Shown: positions 37,701 through 52,700 of the stretch, in pieces
How the letters are laid out: every line of letters starts with the position of its first letter
Position numbering within the stretch: the first letter of the stretch is position 1
NCBI GenBank assembly: GCA_026261815.1
Contig: JAMPIT010000434.1
Span: 16,861,001 to 16,925,000 of the forward strand
Source of the DNA: Monarcha castaneiventris obscurior
Taxonomy: Eukaryota > Chordata > Aves > Passeriformes > Monarchidae
Length of the DNA: 64,000 bases
Reading direction: 5' to 3'
Translations under genes and position numbers: made by a program
The notes under the pieces: generated by a model
The model's database searches: none
What the model was told of the DNA's origin: nothing
The model's input: the letters and a program-made list of their open reading frames with translations, nothing else

Positions 37701-40700
37701 AGACGTGGAGGCCAAACAAAATAATCTGCAGGTAACTGATGGAAAGACTTAGAGCAGGAAGTACATAATGAAAATAACAATTAATTTCACTTGACTGTGA
37801 TTTTTTCAAGTTGATAGTGTACCAGTTGGTGTGCAGCTGTCTGTCCTTTGTTCTGGCCAACTGAAAACGTGCTAACAATAAACAGAATGGGATATTGATT
37901 TATGTCAGTTCTGTGCTGTTGTTCCCACTCAAAGGATTTTAGCAATGGTCACCTTTCAGTTTTACAGGAACAGAAGAGAAATCCAGGAAATAAGAATACG
38001 TATTTACAGTTCTCTAGCAGACACCCATCAGGAAAATGTGCTCTGTTGGAACTTGCCTGCTCTTGAGAAATTTTAACGGGGTGTCGGAAAACTGTCCAGA
38101 GAACGCTCGGGTAGCAGGGAGGAGTTGTCAGGGATCCCTCATAGCGATAATACTCATCCAGTCTGTCAGGAAGCAGTTCTTGAATATTGAAACCAGGGAC
38201 CAGGACCTTCTGATCTAAAAAAGGGGGTTTGTGTTAAATATTGCATTTATATGCAGACTACACAGGTGTTTCAGTGAAGTGAATTTGCTTGTCAGTAAGT
38301 AGGATATTTTCAGTGTCATATCACTAGGATAAGAAAAAAACCTTTCAGCAGAGATGATCCCAGTTTAATAAGAAGTATGGCTTTTTAAATTTCCTATGTA
38401 CAAATCTTGTCTAAGATACCAAATCAGAGTCCTGTAAGATAAACTGTGGCCATATTAACTAAAAACACCATGTGGAAGAAGTGAGGCCCAGTCAGAATCA
38501 CACGGGACATCTTAGCCATACGCTCTTCCCAGAAAGGCACTGCATTTGGAAGCCTTTCAGAGTTTGTGACAGCTTTGCCTGGGATTGCTGCACTGTTTCT
38601 TCAGCCAGTTCAATCCCTCTCAGGGTGACATCCGATACTCTCAGACATTCTCAATCTGATTTAGCCACTCACCCTTGTATTTCACATTCCGGAAGTGCCT
38701 GAAGATCTTTTCATAGGATGGGTTGAAGGGTCCAATCTGCAATGATCACATTATCAACATCTGTGCAAATCACCAGTCTGAATATGAGTCTGTGCTTCTG
38801 GCCTGTCTTAAGACAAGTGCCTTCACTGTCCAGATATTCATGTGGCATAAGTATTTTATAACTCAAATATTCCCTCTGTCCTCAGAGCCATGATTATGCT
38901 CCTGCTCCAGGGCTATTAGAGCTGTTGTATCTTAATGCTGCCTTTACAACTGCAGTGCAGATCTGTTGTGTGCACATGAAAGACCCTATTGCCCTTGCCT
39001 GCTCAGAGTGCTGTGCAAGTGAAGAGAAACCCTTTCCTCTGACAGCATTGCAGGCAGAAGTTCTCAGCTGCCAGGCTTCTCAGATCATCTCCTGGTTTCC
39101 AGTCAAAGCCACATTTTTCCACCCACAAACGTTTTTTAATCTGCTGTTCCTCACAGTCCAGGGAGGTGAAGAATGACACTGTTGAGTGCTACAGGGCTAC
39201 AACTCAACTATTTGGCAAAGGCTGTAACCCAACTATCACACAAGACTTTTTCAACTGCTACCAGCAGCTTTTCAGTCTAATAATCAATGCCATTTTTATG
39301 AATTCTTCAGAGCTGGTGCTGAGCAACTCCTCTGACGACCAGACATAGTAAACTTGTGTCCTTACATCAACTGTAATAGCCACCAGCTGTCTGAAAGGGT
39401 TTCCAAGACCTAATCTCCATTGTTCACTAATTTGATTTTCAAACGCCATTGCTTAGAAATAACTAGAGTCCCAGCATTATTCCCTAGCATAATATACAAT
39501 ACTCTGGCACTTTTCACAGCTACAACTTCCAAATAAACTGAAATTTAACACAAAATTACTGTCAGAATCACTTCACTAGGAAGTGAGCTTGGGTAATATT
39601 AATGAGGGCTTTGTTTGCTAACTAGAACATTTTACTTTTTTGATGGAAATGTGGAAACTTGTGGTTTTGGTTTGTTATGCTGCAGAAAATCCTCACATTT
39701 AAAAATTATCTTTACAGTTATCTTGTTGAGGAGTTTCAATCCTCAAGAAAAGGGAGAATTATGTATGTATAAGCTACTATTTTTTTTAAAGATCTTTAGT
39801 ATCTTCACATGTGGGACTTTAGAGAGGAAAATTGGAAAGCCATCCTTCTGAGATCTTAAAATGTCAATGCATGTACTCATTTACTGTAATCTGTGATTCA
39901 AAGAATCTGGGAAGTTAGCAGGGAGAAGACTGTGGTTAAATCCTAATTACATGTGGTGGTCAAAGGCAGGGTTGTGCCTGCCTGTGCCTTTCTGCTGTGT
40001 TCAAGCTGCTTCATGCTACAGTAGGCAGCTTTGAGTAAATGAGCTTGAAATTCAGTGTTGCCTCTTGTTTGATAAAAGCTACCAGTCATTAGTTTGTAAA
40101 TGAATGCAAGAATGGATTTAACATAGCTGAAGTTAATTTACTAAAAAACATTAGGAAACGCTCAGAATTCTTCTTTTCTTAATATTTCCTCCTGGTTTGG
40201 TATGTGCTGGTAGAATCTGACCTTTTTTTTTTCTTTTTTTTTTTTCTCTGTGAAAGAGAAAAGGGAAAAACCTTTATTCAGCCACTGTCTTGTTAAATAA
40301 TGTAGGTAATTTTCTACATTAAAGGTCTCTCATAACTGAATGATTGAAAGCATATTTTAAACAAACAGAAAAAAAAACCTGCATCCTACCTCGAGGAGAA
40401 CAGCCAAAACTGCCAGCCCATCTGCTTTGTCCATTGCTGCTGTTATATCTGGGTATTTCTCAGAGTTGTAATGTACAATATGCAGCTACAAAGGAGGAGA
40501 TATTTTGTTACAATAATACCTGGGGCATGCTCACATTTATGCTTCCCAGCTAAAAAGGACCAGTGCAGCCACCTCAGGATAAGACAATGCAGGAGGGTCC
40601 TTCAGTGATTTCTGGGTGCAGTGGGATCTTTTTAGAGAAAGGCAGAAGGTCCTGGCACTCCCAGCCCTGCTGAAACTGAGTTACACACAGCCCACATCCC

Positions 40701-43700
40701 CCATGATGAGGGGAGAAAGAAGATCCATGACTTCAGCTTCAAGGCATCTTGACTGGAGTACTAATATATTTTTCTGAAAAAATAACACCTTAGCACTCCA
40801 ATATTTGTAATGCAAACCCAAGTGTTAAATGTAACTAGAGAAGAAATGGATTCCTAAAGTGCTGTTATACAAGCAAATTATTCTGACTAGTTTCTTTTTT
40901 AATAATTTTGAGGTAAATATCTGATTGGTACTGCTTATCAAAATGTATTCCCAAATCCATAATTTATAAATTAGAAAAGATAAATAGTTCATCACTGGAT
41001 AGAAGAAGGTGAGTAAAGGTAAACAGAAGCAGCAGTGTCGTGCAGCTAAGTTACCTCATGTGACCTGGTGCCAGTTCTGATTTCAGAATCTAAATTCCAG
41101 CTCCCTGACTTAGCACGTCCGAATCCATCTTTTTTTGTGGTGCACAACCCATTTTTCTAGTATATAGCCAGATCATAAATACTTGGCTTAGAACCTCGCA
41201 GCCTTTTACAGCCATTTACCCAAGACACAGATCCCACTTTGAAACAATGTCACTTGCCCAACCTCCTTTGCTTCTTCCCCTGATCTGAGCTTTACCTCTG
41301 CTGCGAAATGCTTCCCACTGACAGTGTGCTCGGAGCCTTCCGACTTGTTTCGGTTTCCCCAGTGCAGGTGGAGTTGAGACGCAGTGTATTCAAACGGGAG
41401 GTTTCTGATGGACATAGTTGGTGACAGATACATCTTCACTGTAAGCAGATCAAAACCAGAGAGGAACAAATGATACCACAGCTCTCAAGAACAGGGCAAA
41501 TAAAAATACCCTATATTATATATGGAGCATGAAAAAACCAGATTCTTAACTCAAATCTGTTTCAGTCTGTGGTAGGAGATAAACACTTCAGTTCTCTTGA
41601 AGCCTTTCTTAGTAGATCAGGATTTAGAACATAGCCATTTCTATTTTCTTAAATGCATGAATTGAATGTGACAATTGTTGCTAGTGAAAATCTTTCTTCT
41701 CCCTGAAGAATGCGAATTTATCTCAGACGTTGAAGAGACAATTATTGATATGTCAAAGCAAAATTTAGGCTCATGTACCTTCTTTCAATCCCGTTATAAT
41801 GGTTGAAAATGGCTTAATAAATTAATATTTATTGCAGTTATTTATATCTCCTGTTATATTGACTGTGCTTGCCTCTTAATCTTCTTCTAGGAGCACATGA
41901 CAAAACCAAATAAACTCCCCCCTCTCCTTGCTGCTCCCCAAACTGATGTCTAGCAGCAAGATAATCCCAGGCCTTAACAACTAGCATTTCCTCTCTTGAT
42001 GTGCTGGAGGGAGACCTTTGTATGCATTACCCTCCCTTCTGCTCACTAAGGCTCTCCAGTGAGGAAGGCAGGCTGGCTTGTTGGGGTTTTTTGGGTGTAG
42101 AAATGACAGTAGTAATTCTCAACCCAGCAGAAACTTCTCAGCTATTCACTTGGAGCATTTGGTACTTCATAAAGCAATGGCTTATGTCAAGAACAGATCA
42201 ATTTCTTTGCAGTTTGTCTGTATTATTCTCCAGAGTGAATACAGTTTGTTTCTAGACTGTCCTGGACATGTTTTTCTGGGGAAACAAGGCTCAAAACCGT
42301 AGTGAAGTAGCTGTGACCCTATGTATTTTTAGGCTCCTACTAAAAAGGGGTTTTTTTGAGCTCTACTGTTTTCAGTCTAGCTGAAGTAGGTAATTGTGTC
42401 TGGATGAGCTGGCTGGTGAAGAACATTAATTATATATAGGAATGACTGACAGCACAATACTAAGCATCCTGCTGATTTCCCGTAGCTGGAAGAGAAGGTA
42501 GTGGCAGATGGTGTAACTCAAGAGAGGCTAATTTTTTGTTACTCAGAGCAATTAATTTGTATCTAAGTGAGGTTTCTAGAGTAGGATGCATCTCTGCTGC
42601 TTTCTAGGAGGGTGCTGACCTTGGAAATGAATTCCCATTTTCCTGAAGGGGTTATATTTTTGTCTCGGCTTTCTTTAGGAAGTAATAAAATTTTGTATTT
42701 TAGGGGTGAGATCTGACAGTGGTAGTGACTTGGGTTCTCCAAGGAATTTGTTTTTACCTGTGTGACTGTTTGGGAGGGACAGGCTCTCAGTGCTGTTCTT
42801 TTAGCTCCTTTTGCACTCTGGCACCTTCTAAGTCACAGTGACACAGCAATCTGCCTATTGCCTGTCACTTACATCAACCTGGTGCATTCCACTGTGACAC
42901 TCCAGTCTTTCACTCAGGACTGAGAAGGACTTTTAGGAAAAGAAGGCTCACAAGGAAAGGGTGTCCCAGCCATTCCTGGTTTTAATGGAGAAATTAATCA
43001 AGAGGAAAACCAGGAATTTCTCCTAAGAGATTGGTCCTTACGGAAGAATGGGCTTATGATGTTCAATAGAGCAGGTCAACCTCACTGAAAGAATGTTAAA
43101 AAAAAGAGATTTTTGCATGTTGATTAACTTATAACCAAGCATGCAAGAGCAGAGGTCATTTTATAATGCAGGTAATTTTGATACTTATGCAATAAAGGAT
43201 GACACAAAGAAGGAAGGTTTTATAACTGTTCTTATTTCTCTGTCTTCAATTGTTTCAGGAAGGAATGAAAAATGGCAGGGCTGACTCACTGGTATATTGT
43301 ATATTGTGTCATTATAGGAGACCTTTATGAGACAGCATCATCCCTGCCTTTACCTTCTGTACTGACACTGATTTAGTGCTACTGTGGGGAGGGCCTGTTT
43401 GTACACTGCTTCTAACTATTTTTCTGTCTTCTTACCTATCCCTACCTATCACTGTCTATCTTACCTTACACTAAAAAGGTTTCTATCTCAAGTCAAAAGA
43501 TCGGAATGGTGCTCCTGCATTATTTTTCCTCTTCCCCACACCCCCACATAATTCAGTTGAGCTGCTTTGATGAATGTAAGAGACCCATTACTCATATTTT
43601 ATCAGTTAATCTCTTTTTAGCAGAATCACAAAGTCTCTTTCTGTTCTGGAACACCACAACCGAAGTAAGAAGAAAACCTTGGGCATTAACTCTGACATGC

Positions 43701-46700
43701 CTAGGGTTTATTTTAAAATTCTTTATTTAAAGTTTGACTTACTGGGAATCCATTTGTACTTAGTACATTCCCAGGTTTCTCTAGCCTGTTCATGTAGGTA
43801 TGCTGATGTGAAGGCTTTCTCATCTGATTAGCAGCTTAATTTCATCTGATAATCAAAGTAATCCACCCATGAAGTAAAAAAAGCACTGAGTTCCTGCAAC
43901 TCTTACCATTTCTTGCTGTCCGTGAGCTCCCTTACCTGAATGGCCGTTATTGATCAATGTAAACTGGTCAGTGGAGGGCACGTTATAGCCTATGAATTCT
44001 AAAGGCAAGAGATTAGAATCATACTGGAGAATATCTTTGTGGAAATCAATTGGTGATTGGAATACTCCTCCACAAAATGGGTACTTCTTTGACCAGGCCT
44101 TCTCTCCATCGGGACCTGTGTGAATTAACAGAGACACATTTGTCAAACCTTTACTATGCAATTAGCATAGAAATTCCCATGTCAGCCTTCTCACAAAATT
44201 GGGAAAAGAAGCCTTTTCTGTATTTTTTAAGACTTTTTTTTTTAAAGGACCTCATTAAAACTGAGGTAATGAAGGATATGATCATTTTTCTGAGGGTGCT
44301 GTGACCTAGAGACAGGTCTGATTATATCAGACCTTCACAGACTTTCCCTTTCTATACAAACTGTCTGGCTCTATCTAACAGGATTGCATAACCCACAGTG
44401 AAATCTAACTTGCAAAAATGGAAGGTGTTATGGTAATTTGACCTGCAATAACTTGCTCAAACTCTGGTGGAACTTTTCTTCATCACAGCCTTTTGCCTGA
44501 GGTAAGATCTACAAAGAGTAGATAATATCAAGAGAATTTTAATTGTGCCTTTGATTTAATTACACATTAACAGCTAGCAGCTGTTTGCAAACTGTAAGAT
44601 GAGATGATTTGGATTTAAATACCAGAAGAGGTACTTGCAACTTGTCTTCCTCCTTGTCTCTGAACATTCATCGTGATTCTTTCCAAGGCAGGAAGGTCCT
44701 TAGGGATGACCCAGCCTGATCTGTGTAACACAGGACACTGGGCCTCCCTGCATTGATTTCTACTTTGGTGAGGCCATTAGTTTCAGAAGGGAATAAACAT
44801 CTGTTCTTCCTTTAAACATTGCAGACAAAAGATACTTCATTAGTGCCCAATGGATAATTACTCTCCTTGGCAGCTTGCTTTTCACTGAGAGCCTGCTGTT
44901 CCCATATTTTTGTTCCTCATTGAAGTACTTATAGAGGATATAGTTTCTCACTTCCCTTAAACTAAGTAGATTGAGTCCCTTGAGTCTTTGATTACAAGGC
45001 TTCTTTTCCAAACCTATAATATTCCCACTGGCTTCTTTGAAGATGAGGTCATCAGTGGCAAAGCAAGTTCAGATATTTTCTGATGGAAATTAACAGTCAG
45101 GAGGATACTATTAGTGGCTCACTTTATTTGCATGAAAGACAATTGCCAAGTAAATGGATAGTGGAGGTGAATCTGACTTAAACCTAGTGCATGGGACAGA
45201 ATCAACAAGATCAGTTCTGGCACTTAAAGACAGACTTACTTCCTTGGTAATGCTGTTTAAGATTATGCAAGGCATAGGTTAGCAGGTGACTTTTTGCAGT
45301 GTGGATACTCAGACTCAATCAGTGCTTTTCCATATAAATAGGCCTTGCTGTTGCTGTAACTTAAATTTTTGACTCCATTTCACTGACAATCACATCGATG
45401 TCTTTCCACTTACATCTTTGTGATACTATCTTAAAGTTGCTGAATTTCTTTTAAAAACATTATAAATGTTATGCTGACATTATAGAAGCTTAACCTCTAC
45501 CTATTTTTGGCAAATAACAAATACGTCCACAAGAGCATGAATTCCATATTGTGAAACACATACTGAAGAATATTTCCCAGGAAAATGTGCATTAGGATAT
45601 ATCAAGAAATGATAGTTTCTTAGGTTCAAACTTGCTGTGCAAGACAATGACACTGAAATGTAACACTTTACAAGGAGCTAAAATTACAGCAATGTCAGAA
45701 AACTGGTGAGAAGCCTTTATTGTAAAAAGATTTCAATAATTTTAAAAGGTTTGATAAGGTACTGAGTTTGCAAGAAGATTTTAATATATTACATATCATA
45801 GCTTTGGAGACTTGATAATTAAATAGGTGATTGATGTATAAAATAGAAGTCTAGTTCCAGCCAGGGAAAACCATGTCATGAAGTATCAATCATTTTTTCA
45901 GTACTGTGTTTGGGTGACTTAAATGTCTGGAAGAGTTGGCAACAGAATATGGTAACTTCCACACCTACATCGCCAGTTCAGAAGGAAAACTTCTGTCTTT
46001 TCTGTAAAATGATGCCATCTTCATAGTCTTTATGTACATTGATCTTTACTAGCAGGTATCCTTTTCTTGACTTATATCTGCAACTCCACTCACAGGCCTT
46101 TAAGCAACAGAATGTTTTGCTTCTCATTTCTGCTCAATTAAAAAACCCCAAAAAACTAAACAAAACCTCTTTTTTTGGTACAAACCCAGTTTTTATAGAA
46201 ATTCTGTCTTTTGTCACGTAGTCTTTCTAATTCCAGTGCCTCAAAACTCCTGTCTCAAAGAGCTGAACTCACTGCAGCTTAGTTTTGCATATGTGAAATT
46301 GAGATTTCCATGGTAGATAAACCACACAGCTGGAAGGCATTTCTCAGCTAGGTCTGCTGAAAATGAATGATTGATTGTGAACTAGATTTTCCTTTTTCTG
46401 TGCCAGTACACTCAGATAAATTCAGTGGAAATCACATTGTGTTTACAAAGGCTTTGTCTGATCACTACTGAATAAAGAACAGCATGTGGATGTAAGATTG
46501 GCCTGTGCTACAAGTCCTGAAAGATATTAACATAAGAAGTACTGCAAAATTATCTTCAAAGTCAATTTCCCTTTTTGTGTGACACGTTTGTGTCCCAGGC
46601 ATTTCAGAAGTGTTTGCTGCTATGAGGATCCCACCACGACTGTGTTAGCAGGGCACTAATTGTGCCATGGGCCTGTTCTACCCCCTCAACACTATAATTC

Positions 46701-49700
46701 AGCTGTTGCAGTGAGCGTATTAAGGTGGGGAGCTGTTGGCGTGAGTGGAAGTAGGACCCTTCCTGCTACCACTGCTCCCAGTGCTGCCAAGAACACTCCC
46801 TGCCCTAGGGAGTGCAAACTCAGGCTGCTCAAATCCAGCTTGTGGACTGCCTTGCTTGACATGGGTTTGCAGGACCATGTTCCCTTACTACACTGAAAAT
46901 GGCCTGAGCCTGACTGAACCCTCATGGCTATTTCATAAAAGATGTCTGTAGATAAAGCGGGAATAATTCTCTGGATAGTCTGGCTGCCCACTGCCCAGTG
47001 AGCTGAGCAAAACACCCTCAGCACCAAGGCTGCACATGTCCATTGTACCATGCCCTTTGACAGCTTTTAGCTTTCCATCCAGCCCCACAGCACTGGTGCT
47101 GCTGGGCAATGCAGGACTGATGTTCCTTCAAGAACAGTGGTGTCTGCTCCCAGGATGTATACATTGGCCCATTTAAAATAAGGAGAAAACAGCACTGTGA
47201 GGCTCCGGTGGTACCAACAGGCTGTTGCTCTGATGACCAATTAATATTCATGTTGCTCCAGCTTCTCACAGTCTATCCAAGTTCTCTTGATCAGAAATAA
47301 ACTAGTGTAGTAAAATGCATTGGATCAGTAACACAGGGAATGCCTGTGGTATTTTTGCAGCCAAGCAGAGCACTTTGCCCTGTTTTCAGCCAGCTGGAAG
47401 CTGTAAAGTTGCTGTTTGCCCAGGGCTGAGGCAGTGGTGAAGGCCGAAAGTCCAGGCTCCCTGCCATGGTTTCCATTTTGCTCAGAGCTCAGTCATACCA
47501 TTCTGTGCACACAGAGCCAGTATGTGTGTACCTTCCACACGTGTCCAGAGGGAAGCTTGTGAGATAGAGGAAACGCTAAGGGCTGTAGCTGTCACTGTTA
47601 CTGCATTCAAGTGCTGTATGAGAAATCTGGGGCATGTTCTAGTGTGTTCACTGAAGCTGGCATTTCTGAAGGGGAGGTAGAAGGGTCTTAGCACAGGTTC
47701 CCAGCACTTAGTGGAGTGTTTGGCAACAGCAGAATATAAGAGTTTGCAAGTACAATTAGCCTGATGTCTGTTAACAACAGTTCTTGTGTCTGCATTGCAG
47801 CATGAAGTTGTCTCTTCATATGCTAAAGTACATGAATAATTCTGTTGGCAGTATTAGTGCTAAAGCATGTTAACAATTCTGTTGGCTCTATTACCTTAAA
47901 CTTGTCTGCAAAGCTAGTTTTCTCCATTGTAGCTGCTTGTCCACTCTGAAGGGATGATTCTGGTTCTCTGATTTCATTCCAGCCCACTTAAACTACAGAA
48001 ACAGAGCCAGAATCCAAAGAATTGAAGCCTCACATCCACTTCTGCCGTTTTTTTCTGGGGCAGAAGACTTCAGCCTGCACCTCACAGCCACACAGCAGCA
48101 TTGCCAAAAGCTGCCTGCACATGCTGTCCTGAGCTGTGGGGCACTGGAACCACTCTTTTAGTTCTTTAATTGAAAACACTTTCCTTACGATACACTTGAT
48201 CTACTTTGTGCATTTTAAAGAAGGTGGAGCTGCCCTTCAGAGAACACAAAGCAAGCCTGTGTCACTGAGGCCTGAGGGCTCAGGCCTCACTGCTCTGTGG
48301 TGTTTCCTCCAGGCACTTTTTCTTGGGCTATGGACAAGGGTAGTGAAAATAGGAAGAACAAGTAGCATTGCTGCAGTTTGGCTAAGGAAGAAGCAAACAG
48401 AGGAGAGGTTAACCTTTATATTTGATGTATTTAATGTAGTAGTTTCCATTATAGGCAAAGCAAACTCATTTCTTTGGAAAGCCTGTGCTGAATAGATGAG
48501 GCCTGATCACATGCAGTGTCATCTTGCTTTGCCGCTGTGGCCTGAGGTACTAACACTGTATCAACATTCAGTTTTACATATTATCCTACTCAACAAATAG
48601 AAATCTCTGACAATGAGCACCCGGATTTCTTCTCCACCCTTAATCTTGTACCTTGACACTCATCTTGACATCAGTCTGCACTGTGGTTATAATGGCTTGA
48701 TTTCCTTTCCATTCCTATTGACTCAATTTTAGTGAGAGGCCCTGCAAAGTGTTTCAGGGACAGAGGTAAATGGTGGAAAGTTTAGGATGCCATAAGGAAC
48801 CAGGATCAGTAGAAGAGTACAGAGGGGCTCTTTCCTGGCTTAGCACAGTCTCTCTAATAGCTGTTTTTCTCTGTGGGGATCAATGCTCCACATTTTTGCT
48901 TTTCTGTAGTATTCTATACAAGTTCAGTTGCCACTTTACTTTTTTGAAGTTGCTTTAATATATTTGCTTTTATATGTTTTTCTAGATACATTTTGAAATC
49001 AGTAGTTGAAGGAGAAAGATAACCTATTTTATGAACCTTCTCTGTCCTCCATACATTTAGAATGTAGAAATCAGACTGCAGTATGGAAGAGCCTAACAGG
49101 AATTGATGAAGTTGGACACTGAGAATAATACACTTTGAAATCAACACTGGTACCCAAATTCCCAGGAAGGGAGAAATAACGAATTTAAACAAGGGTTACC
49201 CTGGGAAGAAGGGCAAAACTTCTGCTTTGATGGTAGTAAAAATGTCTTGCTTTCCTTACTACCCAGCAGGGTTAGATTTATCTGATGGCTGCTGTCAAAG
49301 TGGAAAACGCAGGCTTTTGTTAAAGCTGTGTCAAGCTTTTTCCCTACTGGGAGTGTGAGGTGTATGTATGACACTGGCAGACAGACATGCAGCTGACAGT
49401 TTTCCTTCTGCGTATGTGAAGCGAGTTAGGTAAACTGGAGCACAGCCAAAGAGAGGAGTTCCCAGCAGCAAGTTCAGTCTCAGAGGTTCTTTGTGTTGTG
49501 TTGGAGCAGCACCAAAAGCTTAAGAACAAGCACTTTTTTTCTGAGATTCTCTGCACTGCCTACTTCTGTGGGGGTATTTGGCATGTAAAATGCTACTCTG
49601 AATGAGGAAATACCTGGCTAGAGGATTTGATCAAGTGAAAGAAAAATGCTAGATAATTCTTTTTCTGAGCAGCCACCAGGTCCTTCTGAGTTAGTAGATG

Positions 49701-52700
49701 ACTAAAAGGGTTAGTTACAAATTAACACTGCTTCCCTAAAGATTATTTATTTTGTCACTGCTGGGATCTTCGGGGACCTGAGTCTCCAGTAACATGATAC
49801 AGGTGACTTGCTGAACTCTGACTCTACTTGAAAGAGAAGATCCGTGTGGGTAGGGCAGCGCTTTGCAGAACTAGGCTGGAATGTGCTGCTGGCCTGTGAC
49901 TGGTGAGGAAACAGAGGGCTTCAGGGACCCTCTGCAGTTGTAGGGCCAGCTTTAGTCTGCTGAAATTCCTGTCATTCCACAAGGAAATTTAGAACTCAGT
50001 AACTGATTCTCAGTCACTTAGATATGAAACCTGATGGATGAATAACAGATTTCAAGAAAATTGACCAGATTCAAACCTGGGTAAGGATTATGATCCCAGT
50101 AAGTACTCACCAGAATACATTTGGCAGGTTGTCCTTAAAGTATAGAAGAAAGCCATAACTTTGTATGTATGAATTAGTACTTACCAATATAAGACCATTT
50201 TGACCCTGTTTAAAGACAAAGAAGATATTACTGTGAGTATTTGAAATTGATCTTACTTTGTAAAGAAACAAATTGCTACTTAAACCCATGTATTGAATTT
50301 TGCAATACTTTTGTCTATCTTTCTAGTCCTAGCTGTTGAGCAAAACATAGCAAAATATAGACACTTTCAAACTTTTTGACACTTTATGAACCTTTCTCAC
50401 TCAAATTGTAACTATAATTATCCCTGTGACCCTGTCCATAGGGGTGAATTTCTTGTGGTCACTTAAATCTTGGGGCAAAACTTCTCTTTTTTTTTTTTTC
50501 TCTCTTTTTTTTTTTTTTTTAATTGGAATATCCACAGACTTCGTCTGTAGGTACATCCCTGGGATTTTTTTTCTGGTTAGGAAGCTAAGGAATATAAGTG
50601 GAGTGTAACTACAATGAACCCCTGTACGCCTTGCTGAGGAGTTTGAAAAACATCAGTGGCTTGCCAGCTGCTACACTGAGGAGTGATGGACAGAAATGAA
50701 TAGATGGACTTTGAAAAAAGGGAGTATGATACATGAACCCATATAACTCAGAGAATCCCAGGGAGGGTGAGTGAGTGCTAAAATGATCAACACTCATCCA
50801 CTGCTTAAGGAACTGAACTTGGGACAGTATCTCTGCATGTTTTTGGAAATGTCTTGACTTATTGAATGCTCTTTTTAATATTTTTTTCCTGGTCCTGAAA
50901 CCTACTTAAAAACACTCAGCTTGCTGCATAATTAGAGGTGCTTGTCTTGACAGACCTGAACAGTTTGGGTTATCAGGCTAATGCTGATCTTTACTGTCTG
51001 CAAATTTAATTTTATTTCTTCTTAGAAAATAGTCCTGAAATACAAATCTTGCAAACACTCAGTGTTCCTGTGAGTGTCTCTATGCATGCAGGCAAATATT
51101 TATCATGACATGCACCTGTCTGATCAATACATGGTTCTTGGCAGCATTTCTTGTGCTCTGAAGTGTGGTCACAGATGCAGCTCTTTCACTAAGAATGTTA
51201 TGCGAAATGATTGGGATTAATTTGTAGGGATATGCAAACCAACTGCACTTAGCTCTTTTGTATTGATATGTGCTGGGAACACGAAACTCTGTTTCAGCTT
51301 GTTAGGACCAGTGTGCCTCATTCTTTTACACTGGAATTTTCAAAGCAAGGTCTGTGTAATCATCCTGGCTCAAGTCCTCAGGTTCCTCTCATAGAAGAAT
51401 TAATGTTTTAGATTTCAGGATGAGAAACCTCCTTCTCCTCCTGCCTTCTCTCTGCAAGGGATTATCTCTTACTGGGTTTTTTGGGGGTTGCTTGTGTCCT
51501 TTGGTCATTGTGTAGGCAAAACTTGCATAAAGAGAGAAACTGACTGGCAGTAGGTTTTAGAAACATCCTAATTTGAGCAGGGTTTGAAGAAATACTGGCT
51601 TAGCTACAATAGCTACTGTGTTCATGCTCTTATTGACCATTAAAATGTGTATGAGGTGTCAAAACTATGATTTTTATAATCTATGGCAACCTTAAAACAA
51701 TCACTTTAAAGTACTTACAGTATTTTGGTCAGTTATGCCACTAGACACAAAAGTAAGTGAAAGCTTCAAGTTTTTTGCCAAGTGAAGTATTCCTTAGCCT
51801 GTGAATATTTTGATGATCTGCAGTTCACTGCTGTTATCACTTTATGGTGAGCACAACCATAGCAACTACTGTAGGTAGGGCTGAGGCACTTTTATGCTCA
51901 TTTCATCTAGCTTGAATCAGGAGATGAATCAATGGCCAGATGGCAGAACCTTCTTGATTTTGTCTGAATGAACACAGAGAGCTGCCTGCCTCAGACTGCG
52001 AGCGAGGTTGCTTTTACCCTCATTCTGCCTGCTAATGGAATGAGGGTTAGGCAGACTCACACAGTGTCAAATTGGAGGATTCACATCCAGAGGGGAGCAT
52101 TCAATGGCTCTGTGCCTGTGAATACTCTCCTGCCTCTTTGTTCATGTTGGGTTGAGTATTGATGAGTAACACAATTACATGCCCATGCATGGCAGAGGAG
52201 GTTCTTAGAGCCAGTGTACCTGCCTTTGACTGATCAATAGCCAGGGAAAAAATACATTTCCAATGTCACTTGAGAGCTGGGAAAGTGTGAATGGTTGTAG
52301 ATATGATAACCTACTTGGAAAGATGTCTGAGACAGGCAGATCTTCTAGCTCTTGCCATTTCTTGCTACTAGGTTTCTAAGTCTGAGATAGGCAGTCTCTA
52401 GAATGCCTTTCAGGATGTATCATAAGACATATCTTTTCGACACATCCTTTCAATTCCAAACCTTCTGTATGGTCACAGGAAGCACCTGGAAAGCATCAAG
52501 CTTTATTTACTCTGTTGTTCTGGAAAGCACCAAGCTCCAGGAACCTCTGTCCTTCAGGTGGGAGATTCTGCTAGAGAATATAGGCATTTTTCAGAGGACA
52601 TAGGCACAAAATAAGAAGATGACCTTAAAAGTTTGAATTCCATGCCTTATGCTGCTCATGCAAAAAACCTGGTAAAATGCTTGTCCTGACAGAGCTCTGC

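Larger units (their letters stand above)
44116..50184 (-). other. CA12: CA12 intron 2
   Basis: The largest intron, 6.1 kb. It contains a probable old CR1 remnant at 44670-44770, a slightly GC-richer stretch at about 46620-47500 with overlapping open frames of up to 119 codons that match nothing I know, and a diverged tandem duplication at 47822-47896. Confidence 0.7.

Noticed and set aside
46620..47500. Overlapping 60-119 codon ORFs in CA12 intron 2
   Set aside because: No domain, no splice structure and no agreement between strands. The slightly higher GC content explains the longer frames.
50487..50520. Poly-T tract as a reversed poly(A) tail of a retroposed gene
   Set aside because: The run is broken by CT steps, there is no recognised gene body beside it, and it lies within an intron where simple repeats are common.
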